From assembly GCF_019393635.1 (NCBI RefSeq), contig NC_057862.1, forward strand, positions 267,916,441 to 267,980,440: a DNA stretch of 64,000 nt. Reading direction: 5' to 3'. How positions within the stretch are numbered: the stretch's first letter is position 1; every line of letters begins with the position of its first letter. Shown here in pieces: positions 34,596-45,290 of the stretch. The DNA is from Dromiciops gliroides (taxonomy: Eukaryota; Chordata; Mammalia; Microbiotheria; Microbiotheriidae). Below the pieces are notes generated by a model that was not told where the DNA came from, ran no database searches, and worked only from the letters and a program-made list of their open reading frames with translations. The translations under genes and the position numbers were made by a program.

Positions 34596-34867
34596 AAAAA
34601 GAAATTAAATCCAACCATCAAGATTAAAGTTAACAAGAAAATTTCTATAAAATCTCACTTCCTCGAAGATTGCAATTTGCTTCACTGAAAAAGGAATTGC
34701 TATGTAAATATGTTTACAAGGGGATACAAGACAGTGAAACCCAAGGTTATTAACAGGCTTTCCACTATGTTGAATGTACAAAATCACAACGTAAGAATAT
34801 CGCTATTTTGGATAGAAAACAACAGCTGACAGCCATTTTGGGACCAGTGCCAAGCTGTATTTGGTTG

Positions 34868-35062
34868 ATAAAGCTGAGAGCATGGTACAGTGAAAAAAGT
34901 ATTAACTTTGGAGTCAAGAGAATAAAGAATCAAATCCTACCTTTGATACCACCTATGACCTTGCGCAAGTCACAACTTCCCTAAGCCTCAGTATTCTCAA
35001 CTGTAAAAAGAGGGAGTTGCCTACATGGTCTCTGTGGCCTCTTTCAGTTCAAGATTTATAAT
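34868..35062 (+). mobile_element. MIR relic
   Basis: GAGCATGGTACAGTGAAAAAAG, TTGGAGTCAAGAGAA, TAAGCCTCAGTATTCTCAACTG. It is the last recognisable repeat before the CFL2 3' flank. Confidence 0.75.
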
Positions 35063-36579
35063 CCTATCAATTTATCAAATTAACTTCTACAACACACCTT
35101 TTCAAAAAGAAAATGTTCTAAGTCAGATTTCACATTAATCCCTCAAAACAGATTAAAGACAGGCTATACCTCTTTGATCTGTTGGCTATTTTTAATGCTC
35201 TGAATAAAGATATTAAAGATATTTTTAATGTTCTGAATCTTACATAAGCACATTTCAACTGCTTTGTATATCATGTACAAAGATATATTTCATGAGTAAA
35301 ATGAGTTTAACATGTCTTAAACATGTCAGTTTTCTTGTTTTCTAACACATCAATCACGTAACAGCATAAAGCAAAAATAAACTGATTTTTCAAGTCCTTA
35401 CATATAATTTTAGTGGTAGCTCAATTTTAAGAACCAGACATAAAGTCAAATATTGCTACAGAACTTATTTAACAGTCTCTTATTTTGAAAAAGAAAGGGG
35501 GAATAACTGAAATTAAAACTTCATGGTAACAGTAACAGCTATATGATTTAAGCCTATCAGTATTCAGATGTTCTGCTTAAGAGGTTGGCCTTGCCAATAT
35601 GGCATTAAAAATGACCAGAGTAAATTCACAGGAACAGCTGGAAGCCTGAAATAAAATCTCTGTACAAAAGTCCCAAGCCATTCATACAATTTAAAATTGA
35701 TATCCTCTCATCTGAGAATTAAAGTTTTCTTCTGAAAAAAATCCAAAATATGGGGGAAAGTATCTAATTACATTTAAGCATCAGTTTTGCTTATGCAGTA
35801 TTTATAAAAAAAAAAAGTTTATTTGTATTTTTCAGCTTCTTCCTCATAAAAAGTATTCATTATAGCTGTTTCAACCCACAATTAGAATGCTTTTTTGCAT
35901 GCCAGTAGAATCATGTCCAGTTTTGCCATTTGTGGATAACTATGACAAGATACAAAAGCATGTGTTTGCCATAAATAGCTCTGGCTAACAGTGAACTGCT
36001 CACACAGGGCAGATCAAATTCTCTATAAGGAGAGTAGCCTTTGAAATGCTACCAAATCCCATTCCTAATGTTAAAACTTGATTATCAAAATCTTTTTCAT
36101 TTAATTTTCAGAATTTAATAACAGCCTATAGAAGAATCAGTATACCTAGAGTATTACACTCTTCAGAGAAAGACTGACTTTCATAAGCTGTTCATCACAA
36201 CAAAGACTGCCTATTACTATACAACCGTTTTCAAAATGTAAATTTATGAAACAAAACATGTAGCCACTGTATTATAATGAAAAATTAGATAAGAATTCAT
36301 GTAAAAGTGCAAAAAATAATTTGATTTTCAATTTTTTTTAAAAAAGCATTATTGTTGCATAACAGGTATTAATTTAGTGGCTATATGCTAAAAGAATTTC
36401 TGATCAAACCAAAACCTGTATAGTAGTCATAAAAGTTATAACTACACATAAAAATCTCAAATTAGCTGTGCTGAGATGAACAATTGTTTACCTTTACAAT
36501 ACTTTCCATATAACATTTTTCAAAATATGCTTAGCAGAAGCATAATTAACTATATTTCCAAGGAAAACAAGGCAACGTT
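35063..36579 (-). other. Repeat-free flank, possible extended CFL2 3' UTR
   Basis: About 1.5 kb of AT-rich sequence with no SINE, L1 or LTR. Together with the known long 3' UTR of mammalian CFL2 it is a candidate for the distal 3' UTR. Confidence 0.45.
35818..35823 (-). terminator. Possible distal CFL2 poly(A) signal
   Basis: Minus-strand AATAAA in AT-rich, repeat-free sequence about 1.65 kb past the stop. ATTAAA variants also occur at 35223-35228 and 35191-35196. An old MIR starts near 34868-35062, so a longer 3' UTR would probably end before that. Which signal is used cannot be told from sequence. Confidence 0.3.
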
Positions 36580-36597
36580 CTGTAATAAGCCACAAGT

Positions 36598-36603
36598 TTT
36601 ATT
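36598..36603 (-). terminator. Proximal CFL2 poly(A) signal
   Basis: On the minus strand the sequence reads CTGCAATAAAACTTG, a canonical AATAAA about 870 nt after the stop. Cleavage would be expected near 36575-36585. Predicted from sequence only. Confidence 0.6.
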
Positions 36604-36970
36604 GCAGCGTGGCCAATTTTGTGGGGGTGGGGAAGTTTGATCTCAAAAACAATGTTCCATTTAAGGCTCTTTTCATACAGAAATTGCCATTATAACTACA
36701 TTATTCAAAATATCTTTAGTGCTGCAAGACTCACATGGTAAACACTTAACTCCTACTCCTGTTCTGTAGTGTACATTCAATGAAAAATAAAAAGGCATTA
36801 ACAACTACTTCATTTAGGAAGATAACAGGATGAACACTGAGGTACTACAATAATTTGATGACAATTATGACAACTTAATTGGCATTCCTTTTTGAGGGGG
36901 ACGACCTTATTACATAAAAGTGCTTTCAATGCATAGTTACACATATAAATATATATACATATGTGTATGT

Positions 36971-36979
<9 letters not shown>

Positions 36980-37030
<51 letters not shown>
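36980..37030. repeat. (AT)n tract in CFL2 3' UTR
   Basis: About 25 uninterrupted AT units preceded by TGTGTATG units (36960-36980). In the CFL2 transcript this is a self-complementary run able to form a hairpin. Confidence 0.9.
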
Positions 37031-37032
<2 letters not shown>

Positions 37033-37473
37033 TGCCATGTCACAATAGGCGTGTTAAAGGCAGGTTAGGTGTACAAAGCACAAACTTCAGGAACTGCAAT
37101 CAAGTGCAACTCTAAGTAATACTGAATGAAGTTTAGCATCTGACCAGTGGATCATACTTTCAAGGCATTCAATTAGCTAACCCTTTGCAGTTTTCTAAGC
37201 TATTCATATTGACTATTATATTCATCTTAGTTCTGCAAGGGATGCATATAATGCCATTTGTTTTGGCTAAAATGTGAAGTGAAGGCATTCCTCTGGTTCT
37301 ACATACCAGGATGAAACAGTCTAATGGCAATCACTGGTAGGCTGCTTAAATTACTGACATCTCTTTTTTTAAGTTTTCTGGGAAGGTATGGTAAGGGACA
37401 AAAACCTAACACTATTCCAACTGATGGAGCTGCAGAAATGGAAGCTACTTCCGGATGGCACTTCACTGTCATT

Positions 37474-37586
37474 TTATAAAGGTCTTCCTTCAAGTGAAAC
37501 TACTACATTGCCTCCCAATTTCTCTCCAAGCGTTGACCGATCCTTAATATCATCCAAGCCATTTACTTGCCACTCGTGTTTAATAC
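37474..37586 (-). CDS. CFL2: CFL2 coding exon 4 and stop
   Basis: Exon of 113 nt. The acceptor TTGTTTTTTAG precedes GTATTAAACACGAG, and the exon ends in SLEGRPL and TAA at 37476-37474. It encodes the C-terminal strand and helix of the ADF-H fold ([19 protein letters not shown] and onward). Confidence 0.95.
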
Positions 37587-39420
37587 CTAAAAAACAAGAT
37601 AATCACAATGTCCATTACCTTACTGTTAAGAAGAAACAATAATTGATTTATGCAAAATATTTATTGTGTGTACCTGTAAATTTCTTTTTAATGGCATCTT
37701 TAGAACTAGCATAAATCATCTTGCTTTTTAAAGGTGCACATTCAGGAGCCCTACAGAAGAAAAATAATTATTTAATCCCATTCATGTGAGAAACAAGAGC
37801 AAAACTATCTATGTCAACAATAATCCTTGCGTTTTAAAATGCGTTTTTCTTTCGGTTTTACACACCAGAATATAAAAACTAGGTCTTCTTTCTTAGACTC
37901 TTTTGTCTCGTATGTGGCATCATACAAAGCATATCGGCAATCATTCAGAGGTAGCAACTTCACAAAAGATGTGTAGGGGTCCTCTACAGTATCACCAATG
38001 TCACCCACCAAGATCTGCTTTGCTTCCTCTACAATTATTTGTTTTTTGTCATCACTTAAACAGAAGAGAACTGCTTTCTTTCTTTTTTTGATCTCCTCTT
38101 GTGTAGAAGATTTCCTTACTTTCATGTCATTAAAAACTTTGATTACTTCATCATTCACAGTTACTCCAGAAGCCTGAAAATAAACAAAGAACAGTAAGTT
38201 AGAGAAAGCATTCTTATTTTGAACTATGTATTGGGGTATGACTAATGAAATATAAAAATAAATTATTTCCCAAAGAGGGTAAGTTATTCATGAAAAGTCT
38301 GAGCATCAAGTACTGTAATAAAATTTAAATGGATTGTAAATCATGAGGGCCATTCTATCTAGATGTAATTTCCTGCTTTATCAACTTTTTAAGGAGGTTA
38401 AAACATGAGGTAACAGGACAAATAAATCAAGGAATTACCGCCCCACTCTGAAATGTCTCTTATTTTACTTGATGATGTCAGGGCTGAAGAAGCAGCAGCA
38501 GAAATACGTTCGGTATTTACGTATCAATACTACGGGTCCTTTAAAAAAAACTTTGGGGTTACAGTTAATGCATCCATACTTTAAGGGGAGAGAAGGGGAG
38601 GGAAGAATCACCCTATCCGGTGCAGTTTCCACATAAGGAGAGGGAATCAAGCGCAAACTTCCCAAGGCACGAACTGATCCCCCTCCTTAAACCCAAACAG
38701 TCCAGACCAAAGAATCGAAGAGGGCTCCAGCCAGATTTTTAAAAAAACAATACTATCCCTCCCTCCTCGTCTCCTCCTTGGAGTTGATATCCAGAGGGTC
38801 CTTTACATTTCGAAAGATCTCTGCTCTTTGGGTGTTGTACATTTTAGGGAGCACAGTGTCAAAGAAACTGAAGGGCAAATGCAGGGGCTTCCAGCCCGGC
38901 GCAACCAAGCGGCCCCGCTGCCACGCCCCGGCCCCGCGGGCGGCGGCGCGGACCAGCCTTCAGGGCCAGGGACCACGAGTCCCGGCCCACTGCCAGGTGC
39001 AAAAAACCAGCCTCAGTTTCCTCCTGTGAAAACAGTTGCAAGACCGCCTCTGCTGTGATCTCGGCGCTTCGGTAATAACTCTACTGGGGAGCTGGGAACG
39101 GCGAGCCCCCGCCCCCGCTTCCCGGCTCGGGGGGGGGGTTGGGGAGGGGACCCCCACGCCCCAGAGCCCCGCCCGGGTGGCCGGGGACGAGAGGGGGCCG
39201 CGACCTCTGGGCCGCATCAGTCTGGCCGGCCCAGCAGCATGGGCAGGGCGGACAAGGGTGGGGGATGGGGAAGGGCCAGGAACTGGGGGCGACGACCCCG
39301 CGGGGGCTAAAATTAGGTTAAAATGGCGGCAGTGGGCCCAAGGGGACGGCCGGGGTCCAGAGGCCACGGACGCTCTCTCGACTCCAGGTCTCCAGCCCCG
39401 CCGGCGGCCAACCTTACCAT
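37474..39420 (-). CDS. CFL2: Cofilin-2 (muscle cofilin), four coding exons
   Basis: Coding join on the minus strand: 39420-39418, 38173-37866, 37750-37674, 37586-37474, giving 501 nt and 166 residues, the usual cofilin-2 length. Cofilin-2 binds ADP-actin filaments, severs and depolymerises them, and maintains thin filaments in the muscle sarcomere. The product is one ADF-homology domain. Visible landmarks are the N-terminal MASGV with Ser3 (the LIM-kinase site in the family), the basic nuclear-localisation stretch KKRKK near residues 30-34, the [11 protein letters not shown] and [11 protein letters not shown] core, and the long actin-binding helix [18 protein letters not shown]. All introns have GT/AG ends. 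A first coding exon holding only the ATG matches the cofilin gene family. Compared with human CFL2 from memory there are a few differences (about residues 45, 108, 154 and 164). Paralog CFL1 is unlikely given the [14 protein letters not shown] stretch. Intact introns and frame exclude a retrocopy. Confidence 0.97.
37674..37750 (-). CDS. CFL2: CFL2 coding exon 3
   Basis: Exon of 77 nt, flanked by TTCTGTAG| and TTTACAG|GTACAC. It completes Trp104 and encodes [20 protein letters not shown] and the following basic stretch, the long actin-binding helix. The Cys in APEC replaces the Ser of human CFL2 as I remember it. Confidence 0.95.
37866..38173 (-). CDS. CFL2: CFL2 coding exon 2
   Basis: Exon of 308 nt encoding Ala2 to the first two bases of Trp104. 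The acceptor is TTTATTTTCAG|GCTTCTGG and the donor TTCTG|GTGTGT. It carries Ser3, the basic KKRKK motif and most of the ADF-H core. Reading past the donor gives a spurious tail ending KRKDYC, which is intron sequence. Confidence 0.96.
38174..39417 (-). other. CFL2: CFL2 intron 1
   Basis: GT-AG intron of 1244 bp. Its 5' part (near 39.4-38.9 kb) is GC-rich and lies in the CpG island; its 3' part is AT-rich. No SINE or L1 interrupts it. GC-rich open frames in it on both strands are compositional. Introns 2 (37751-37865, 115 bp) and 3 (37587-37673, 87 bp) are very short. Confidence 0.9.
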
Positions 39421-40060
39421 GGTTCCCGGGACAGTAAAGGCTGCAGCGGCGGATCCTCACTCAGTGGCACTGGGCAGAGGAGGAAAGGAGTAGAGAGGAA
39501 AGAGGAGGAGAAGAGAAGGAGGAGCAGCAGCAGCAGGAGGAGGAGCAAGGGAGGAGGTGCAGGGGGAGCGAGGGGAGGAGGAGGAGCTGCTACTGCAGCG
39601 GCGGCAGCCACTAGAGGAGGGCGGTGGCTCCAGGGAGCTCCAAGACCCAAGCAAGCAGAGAACACGGGGAACTCTGGGAAAACTGGGCCTTGGAGAGGAG
39701 GCGTAGGCGAGGGCTACCGAGGCGCATGCTCTGTACGGAACTGGAGGAAGAGGCGGTGTAAAAGTGTGGGGCCCTCACGTCGTTTCCTGTGTATCTTCTC
39801 TATTCCGTTCTGCCCGCTTTTCTCCCGTCGCCCCCATCCCCCCAGTTACGTTTGCTGGCAGAACCTTGCATTACCTAGGTACTCGTTTTAAATTGCCGAG
39901 TCCTCCAACCCCGTCCCTACCAAGCCCTTGTTTAAGCGCGGTGCCCCTTCTCAGTCGAAGCAGGCGCAGGCGTGAGGATGCAGGGGGGGGGGGCTCGTCC
40001 GCCGGGTGGGACTTAAGCATTCCGTACACCTCTGGGTGAAACCTTGTGCAGGTGCGCGAC
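38885..40060. promoter_or_regulatory. CpG island and CFL2 promoter / 5' UTR
   Basis: Strongly GC- and CpG-rich block in an AT-rich window, covering CFL2 exon 1 and its upstream flank. It contains GC-box-like runs and a purine-rich (GGA/GCA)n stretch at 39485-39600 that would be CU-rich in the 5' UTR. I see no clear TATA box at the expected place, which fits a housekeeping-type CpG promoter. The transcription start is not fixed; 39500-39750 is likely. Confidence 0.75.
39418..39420 (-). CDS. CFL2: CFL2 coding exon 1 (ATG only)
   Basis: The ATG sits in a favourable context (GGGAACCATG) and is followed at once by the splice donor GTAAGG. Exon 2 opens with GCT TCT GGA, so the split falls exactly after the initiator Met, as in other vertebrate cofilins. 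The 5' UTR lies upstream on the minus strand, at higher coordinates, inside the CpG island. Confidence 0.93.
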
Positions 40061-40190
40061 TAGGGCATGGCTCGTCTTTACACAGCCCTAGGTAGTTGTT
40101 TAAATTGCTGAATCCTCCAGCCAAGTCCCCAATTCCTGGTTTAAGTGCGGTGTTCGACTGAGCAGTCGAAACATACCTACGCCTTGACCT
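39866..40190. repeat. Diverged tandem duplication upstream of CFL2
   Basis: The stretch beginning CCTAGGTACTCGTTTTAAAT (39874 onward), with GAGTCCTCCA, TTTAAGCGCGGTG and CAGTCGAA, recurs in the same order and strand at 40088-40175 (CCTAGGTAGTTGTTTAAAT, GAATCCTCCA, TTTAAGTGCGGTG, CAGTCGAA). The period is about 214 bp. It lies at the upstream edge of the CpG island. Confidence 0.75.
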
Positions 40191-41029
40191 TGTAGACCCT
40201 GAGATCTAGAAAGAATCCCAGAATCCTGCAGAGACAAGACCTATACCCAGAGGTGGGAGAAGGGCCCTAGATAACAACCAATCTTGTCTTCCCCAAAGTT
40301 TGTAGGAAAAGGGGCACAAGGACCTACAGGAAGCTCCAGACATGGTTAAGGAAGGCACTAGCAGCTCAAGCCCAAAGGCAGGGAAGAAAAAAACAAAGAA
40401 GAACTAAAGCCAGGGATAATCTAGGAGCCATGTGACAAGAGAGAGCCCCAAGACATAACCCAGTACTAGAGAAGCCCCAGAGTCCTTTGAAGTAGGCAAC
40501 TAGTTTAGGGCACCATATTCAGAACCAGGAAGGTTCTGTCCACATTATTCAGTTGCAGAGCCTGGCCCAAGCACATTCCCTATCCCTACCCCCTACCCCT
40601 AATCACAATCTAACTGGGCTAAACTGCTGAGATAGCAAACCAAGGAAAATTCCAAATAACATGAGGAAATACCTTGAGCAAACCCCAGGGAAAACAGTGA
40701 CCTCACAACAATTCTAGGTAAAGCCTCAGGGGGCTACAAGGATTACATGAGTACTTAGAAGAAAGGAACCAAGAGATTTTTTTATCATAGAAATACGTTA
40801 AACTCAAAAGGGAAATCGGAGGTGACAAGAACAAGGAAAAGGGAGGGGTCTAATAATAATTACAAGCAAAATAAACTAGAATGTTGGAGAGAAGAATGTA
40901 AAAGAATGATTAAAAGTAAAAGAAGAAATGGACTTTTAAGTCCATGATTAGGCAAGGGAAAGGGAAAGCTACAACAGAGAAAAACCATTTATAGATCATG
41001 GACATCAGGGAAACTCACTTTATTAACTT
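40191..41029 (+). other. No gene seen; probably 5' region of an ancient L1
   Basis: A/G-rich, without CpG. It precedes a recognisable L1 ORF2 relic and may be its 5' part, but no diagnostic motif is present. Confidence 0.4.
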
Positions 41030-42238
41030 CTTATTTGTAAAGAGTGGTTGGGAGTAAAGGGAATAAAAACTACAGAAGGCTAGGAAAGAGATAAGTTCAT
41101 ACTGCGAATGAGGAAGAAGATAGCAGAATGAATTAGAAAAAAGAATCTAACAATATGTTGTTCGATATTTAAAATGCAAAGATGCATAGATAATGAAAAG
41201 GAAGGACTAGAGCAAAATCTATGCTTCAGGTGAACTGAAAAAAAAGCAGGAGTCATGTTTTCAGATAAGGCTATACAATAAATATAGGCATAATAAAAAA
41301 AAGATAAGCATGGAAATATTCCTAAAGCCACCATAGATGCTCAAGCAGTATCAGTACTTAATATAGACTCACTTAATTCATAACATCCAAGTGTTTAAAG
41401 GAAAAGTTAATCAAATTTGAAGGAGAAGTAGATAGTAAAATTATAATTGTGGAAAAACTTTAATGTATCCCTTTCAGACATAGATAAACTAACCAACAGA
41501 TAAACAAGAATGAAGTTAAGGAATTAGGTAGAACTTTAGACAATTATTGAATAGAACTAGAAAGGAATTATTAATTTATAAGTTGTGCATGTCACTTTTA
41601 CAAAAATTGATCATGTATTAATATATAAAGACCTCTCCAAAAATGTAGAAAAACTGAAGTACTTCAATTGAAATAGTCAAAGTAATTGAAAAACTTCAAT
41701 TACTGATGACATTGCAATAAAAATTATATTGAATAACGAACTCTAAAAGAAAGACTAAAAAGTAATCAAGTAACCTGAGAATAAATGACACAATTCTAAA
41801 GAAATAATACATCAAAGAACAAATTATAGAAACAATAGGAAATTTCACCTAATAAAATCATGAGAAAATATTAGATGAAACTAAAGCAGTTCTTCAGAAA
41901 AAATGTATATCTCTAGATGCTTTTACTAACAGAAGAGAGAAAAAGCAATGAATTGGGCATGCAACTAAAACTACTTGAACAAGTCAAAAGTCCCCAACTA
42001 AAGAAATTCTGAAAATTAAAGAAGAAATTATTGAAGGCAAAATAGCAAATTAATAAACAAAACAGAAGTGTTTTTTAATTAATAAAATAACAGCTAGTTT
42101 TAATAAGGTTTAGAAGAAAGATAAATTGTTTAAAAATGCAAAACATATCAGTCAGAAACTATTTTGCCCAATTTATATGCTCACAAAACTGATAATTTAG
42201 ATGAAATTGATGAATGTTTACAAAAAATATATAACACA

Positions 42239-42390
42239 GGGCAGCTAGGTGGCACAGTGCATAGAGCACCGGCCCTGGAGTCAGGAGTACCTGAGTGCAA
42301 ATCCGGCCTCAAACACTTGGCACTTACTAGCTGTGTGACCCTGGGCAAGTCACTTAATCCTCATTGCCCTGCCCCCCCCCCCCAAAAAAA
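42239..42390 (+). mobile_element. tRNA-derived SINE
   Basis: Full-length copy, tail C-rich then A-rich. Confidence 0.93.
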
Positions 42391-42973
42391 TATATATATA
42401 TATAAAACACATTAATAATAGAAGAAAGAGACTATTTAAATGACTCAATATCAGAAAATAAAATTTAACAAGCCATAAATGATTTTCAAAAGAAAAAAAA
42501 AACCCAGGACCAAATGGATTTTCAAGTGAATTCGATTAAATGTTAAAAAAATACCAATTAATTCCAAATTTACATAATTTTTTTTTGCAATAATGAGATA
42601 AGAATACATTATTCCAATCTTTTATGCTATGGTCTTGAAGCCTAAGCCATGGAAAAACAAAACAGAAAAAGAAAATATACACCACTAATCCTCATGAACA
42701 TCAGGACAAAAATTTTAAATAAAACATTAGCAGTTAGGCTACAACAACATGTTAGAAAAATTAAACACTATGACTATGTTGTATACATGGAATTAAGGAT
42801 TAATTCAACATAAGATTATAAATATAACAAAGCATAAAAATATTATTATATTGATAGATGCTGAAAAGACTTTTGTAAAAATTCTGTACCTGTTTCTTTT
42901 TAAAAACTCTGAAAAGAATAAGTGGAGCTTTCCTTACTATGGTAAATAATATCCATATAAATCTAAAAGCAAA

Positions 42974-43077
42974 GGGGCAGCTAGGTGGTGCAGTGGATAA
43001 AGCACTGGCCCTGGATTCAGGAGGACTTGAGTTAAAATCTGATCTCAGACATGTGACACTAGCTGTGTGACCCAAAA
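42974..43077 (+). mobile_element. tRNA-derived SINE, 3' truncated
   Basis: Stops at TGTGTGACCCAAAAA and passes directly into (GATA)n. Confidence 0.92.

Positions 43078-43139
<62 letters not shown>
43078..43139. repeat. (GATA)n microsatellite
   Basis: About 15 perfect GATA units at the truncated 3' end of a SINE. Confidence 0.96.
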
Positions 43140-44062
43140 GAATAAATGAATGAATAAATAAATAAATCTAATAAAATTAATCATCAGGTCTTTCCAATAT
43201 GATCAGGGCCAAAGCAAAGATGCCCATTGTCACCACTACCATTAAACATAGTGCTAATAATACTAGCTGTTACAATAAATTAAAAAAGACAAATTATGAG
43301 AATAACATTGGCAAAGAAGAAATGAATCATTTTTTGCAGATAAAATGATGATTTACTTACAAAACCTTGAACCAAACAGTATTGAAACAATTATCAAATT
43401 CAGCCAGGTTGCAGAATATTAAACAAATTCACATAAATCATTAACATTCCTATTTACATATAACCAACATATAACCCAGAAGGAAGATACAGAAAGTAAC
43501 GTTCCATTCAGAATAACTACAGAAGCTATAAAATATTTATGAATCTACCAATATTCAACGAACAACACAATAGAAAAAAGCAACTTTGAAAGTGTTCTCA
43601 AGAACACTGGCCAGTGCAATTTTAAATTAAGAGTACTAAGGATTAAAAATCAAATATGCCATTCACCTCCTGCTGGCGAGATGATGAACTTAGAGAGGCA
43701 TACATTTTTAGGAATGGCCAAGATGGGAGATTGTTTTTCTGGATTATTCATGTTTATGATTTATTCAGCAACACAGATGAATTCTCCCAACATTACCCTC
43801 CAATCAACTTGTAGAGCAGTACAGCCAATAAAAAGTCAAGGTGAGACATTTTTTTCAGACTAAGACAACTTAAGAGGTCAGCAGTAGAAGTCTGTGACAC
43901 TAGGGTGGGGACCAGCATACATTCAGCAGCCACACTAATGGTGGTTCTTGGAGGTGGCAGCAGCAACAGCTATGGGAGTTCTCAGCACAGAGAAAATAAG
44001 GTCAGAAGGAGATTATAGTGGACCCTGAGCTGGCACTGGACACAGGACTGGGTGCTGTTTAG

Positions 44063-44694
44063 TGTGAGAAATGATTCCTTTGATTCCTACTCTATTCCAA
44101 TCACTATTAGTCAGATATTTTACATAAATCATATATATAAGATAGGTTCTTATAGAAGACCTATATAATAGGCCTCAAACTTTAATGTAATGTTCACTAC
44201 TTGTTTACCAGTTCTGAAGCTCACTTGAACAACCACAAAAATGCTGTCAAAGATAATCTCTATCCTGTTTTGCTCAAATTCCATGCCCAAACCCAGCATG
44301 AGTGAGATGCTTTGATTCTTTGGAAAGTTCCCCAACTTATTTTTGTACCTCTGTACCTCACTTGTTCAACATGAGCAGGTCACCATCTTATGACCACTTA
44401 GTCAATGGTGATGCCCTATGCTTCACCCAACCTATAACCCTCTCACCCTACTGATATGTCATTTTTGGCCCTCAAGAGAAGGTTTATCAACCAATGAGAT
44501 TCTGTATTTTACCATGCCTCTTTTGCATATTTGGGTATAAAACTCTATAAAAAAAAGGTCCTGGCTCAGGTCATGAAGAAGATCTGAGGTTCACTTCATT
44601 AGAGAAGATCATGGACCCTTTAATAAAGTGCCATTGGCTCAGAACTCTGCCTCAGTTTCTCTTATTATAGGTTGTACAATTTAAAAACTCCACA
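44063..44694 (+). mobile_element. Solo LTR, class I ERV type
   Basis: TGTGAGAAATG...AACTCCACA with flanks TTAG / TTGG (one mismatch), inside an L1 5' UTR. TATA-like GGGTATAAAAC near 44532 and AATAAA near 44621 give plus orientation. Confidence 0.75.
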
Positions 44695-45118
44695 TTGGCA
44701 AATGAATTGCCCATACACAGTTCTGGATCATAGTTCCAGGGAACAGAGGAGCACTGGTAGTCAGTTACAAGAGAACAAGGGCCCTGGTCATAGTTCAAGA
44801 GAAGAGAGGAGCACTAATGTTTGTGGCTTCAGGGGAGCAGAGGCCCTTCCTGGGTAAAGACCACAGCACAGACCAAGACAGCAGGGACTACACCTCTCCT
44901 AGGATAACACCACCTTAAAAGCACTGAAAATTTGTAAACTAACAGACCTAACTCCAACAACAGCTGCACAACAAAGTTTAAAACTCAGGACAGTGGCTCT
45001 CCATTACCAGGTGAGTAGAGCCCAACTTTAACATAAAGTTCAAAGTCAAGAAATAGACTGGAAAAATGGGCAAACAACAAGAACAAAAAGAACCTGACCT
45101 TTAAAAAGCTATGATGGG

Positions 45119-45276
45119 GGGCAGCTAGGTGGTACAGTGGATAAAGCACCAGCCCTGGATTCAGGAGTACCTGAGTTCAAATCCGACCTCAGATACTTGA
45201 TATTTACTAGCTGTGTGACCCTGGGCAAGTCACTTAAACACCATTGCCCTGGGAAAAAATAAAGAAAGAAAGCAAG
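45119..45276 (+). mobile_element. tRNA-derived SINE, first of a pair
   Basis: Target AGCTATGATGGG at 45107-45118 and again at 45277-45288. Confidence 0.94.
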
Positions 45277-45290
45277 AGCTATGATGGGAG

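Larger units (their letters stand above)
36580..37473 (-). other. CFL2: CFL2 3' UTR (proximal form)
   Basis: AT-rich sequence between the stop codon and the AATAAA signal at 36603-36598. It holds an (AT)n tract at 36980-37030 and no interspersed SINE. Human CFL2 is known to have a long 3' UTR, so the transcript probably continues further at lower coordinates (see the distal signals). Confidence 0.7.
41030..43660 (+). mobile_element. Ancient degenerate L1 (ORF2)
   Basis: ORF2 landmarks occur in order though riddled with stops: endonuclease start (near 41125), PGPNGFSSEF (about 42508), LMNIRTKILNKTLA (about 42695), LIDAEKTF (about 42855), CPLSPLP (about 43225), FADKMMIYLQN (about 43335). The last is a decayed FADD catalytic box. 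SINEs are inserted at 42239 and 42974. Confidence 0.8.

Noticed and set aside
36810-37043. Small frame with many Ile-Tyr repeats
   Set aside because: Translation of the (AT)n tract.
37814-37865. Alternative cofilin C-terminus ending KRKDYC
   Set aside because: This is read-through of the exon 2 donor into the 115-bp intron; exons 3 and 4 with correct splice sites supply the normal end.
38859-39665. GC-rich open frames on both strands around the CpG island
   Set aside because: Low-complexity Pro/Gly/Arg/Ser/Leu frames caused by composition, overlapping CFL2 exon 1 and its flanks; no domain or start context.
43078-43139. CRISPR-like periodic array
   Set aside because: Plain (GATA)n microsatellite without spacers; CRISPR arrays are not expected in a mammalian genome.
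44063-44694. Stand-alone promoter of a host gene (TATA and AATAAA close together)
   Set aside because: These signals lie within a solo LTR with TG..CA ends inserted in L1 sequence; no downstream host exon is seen.
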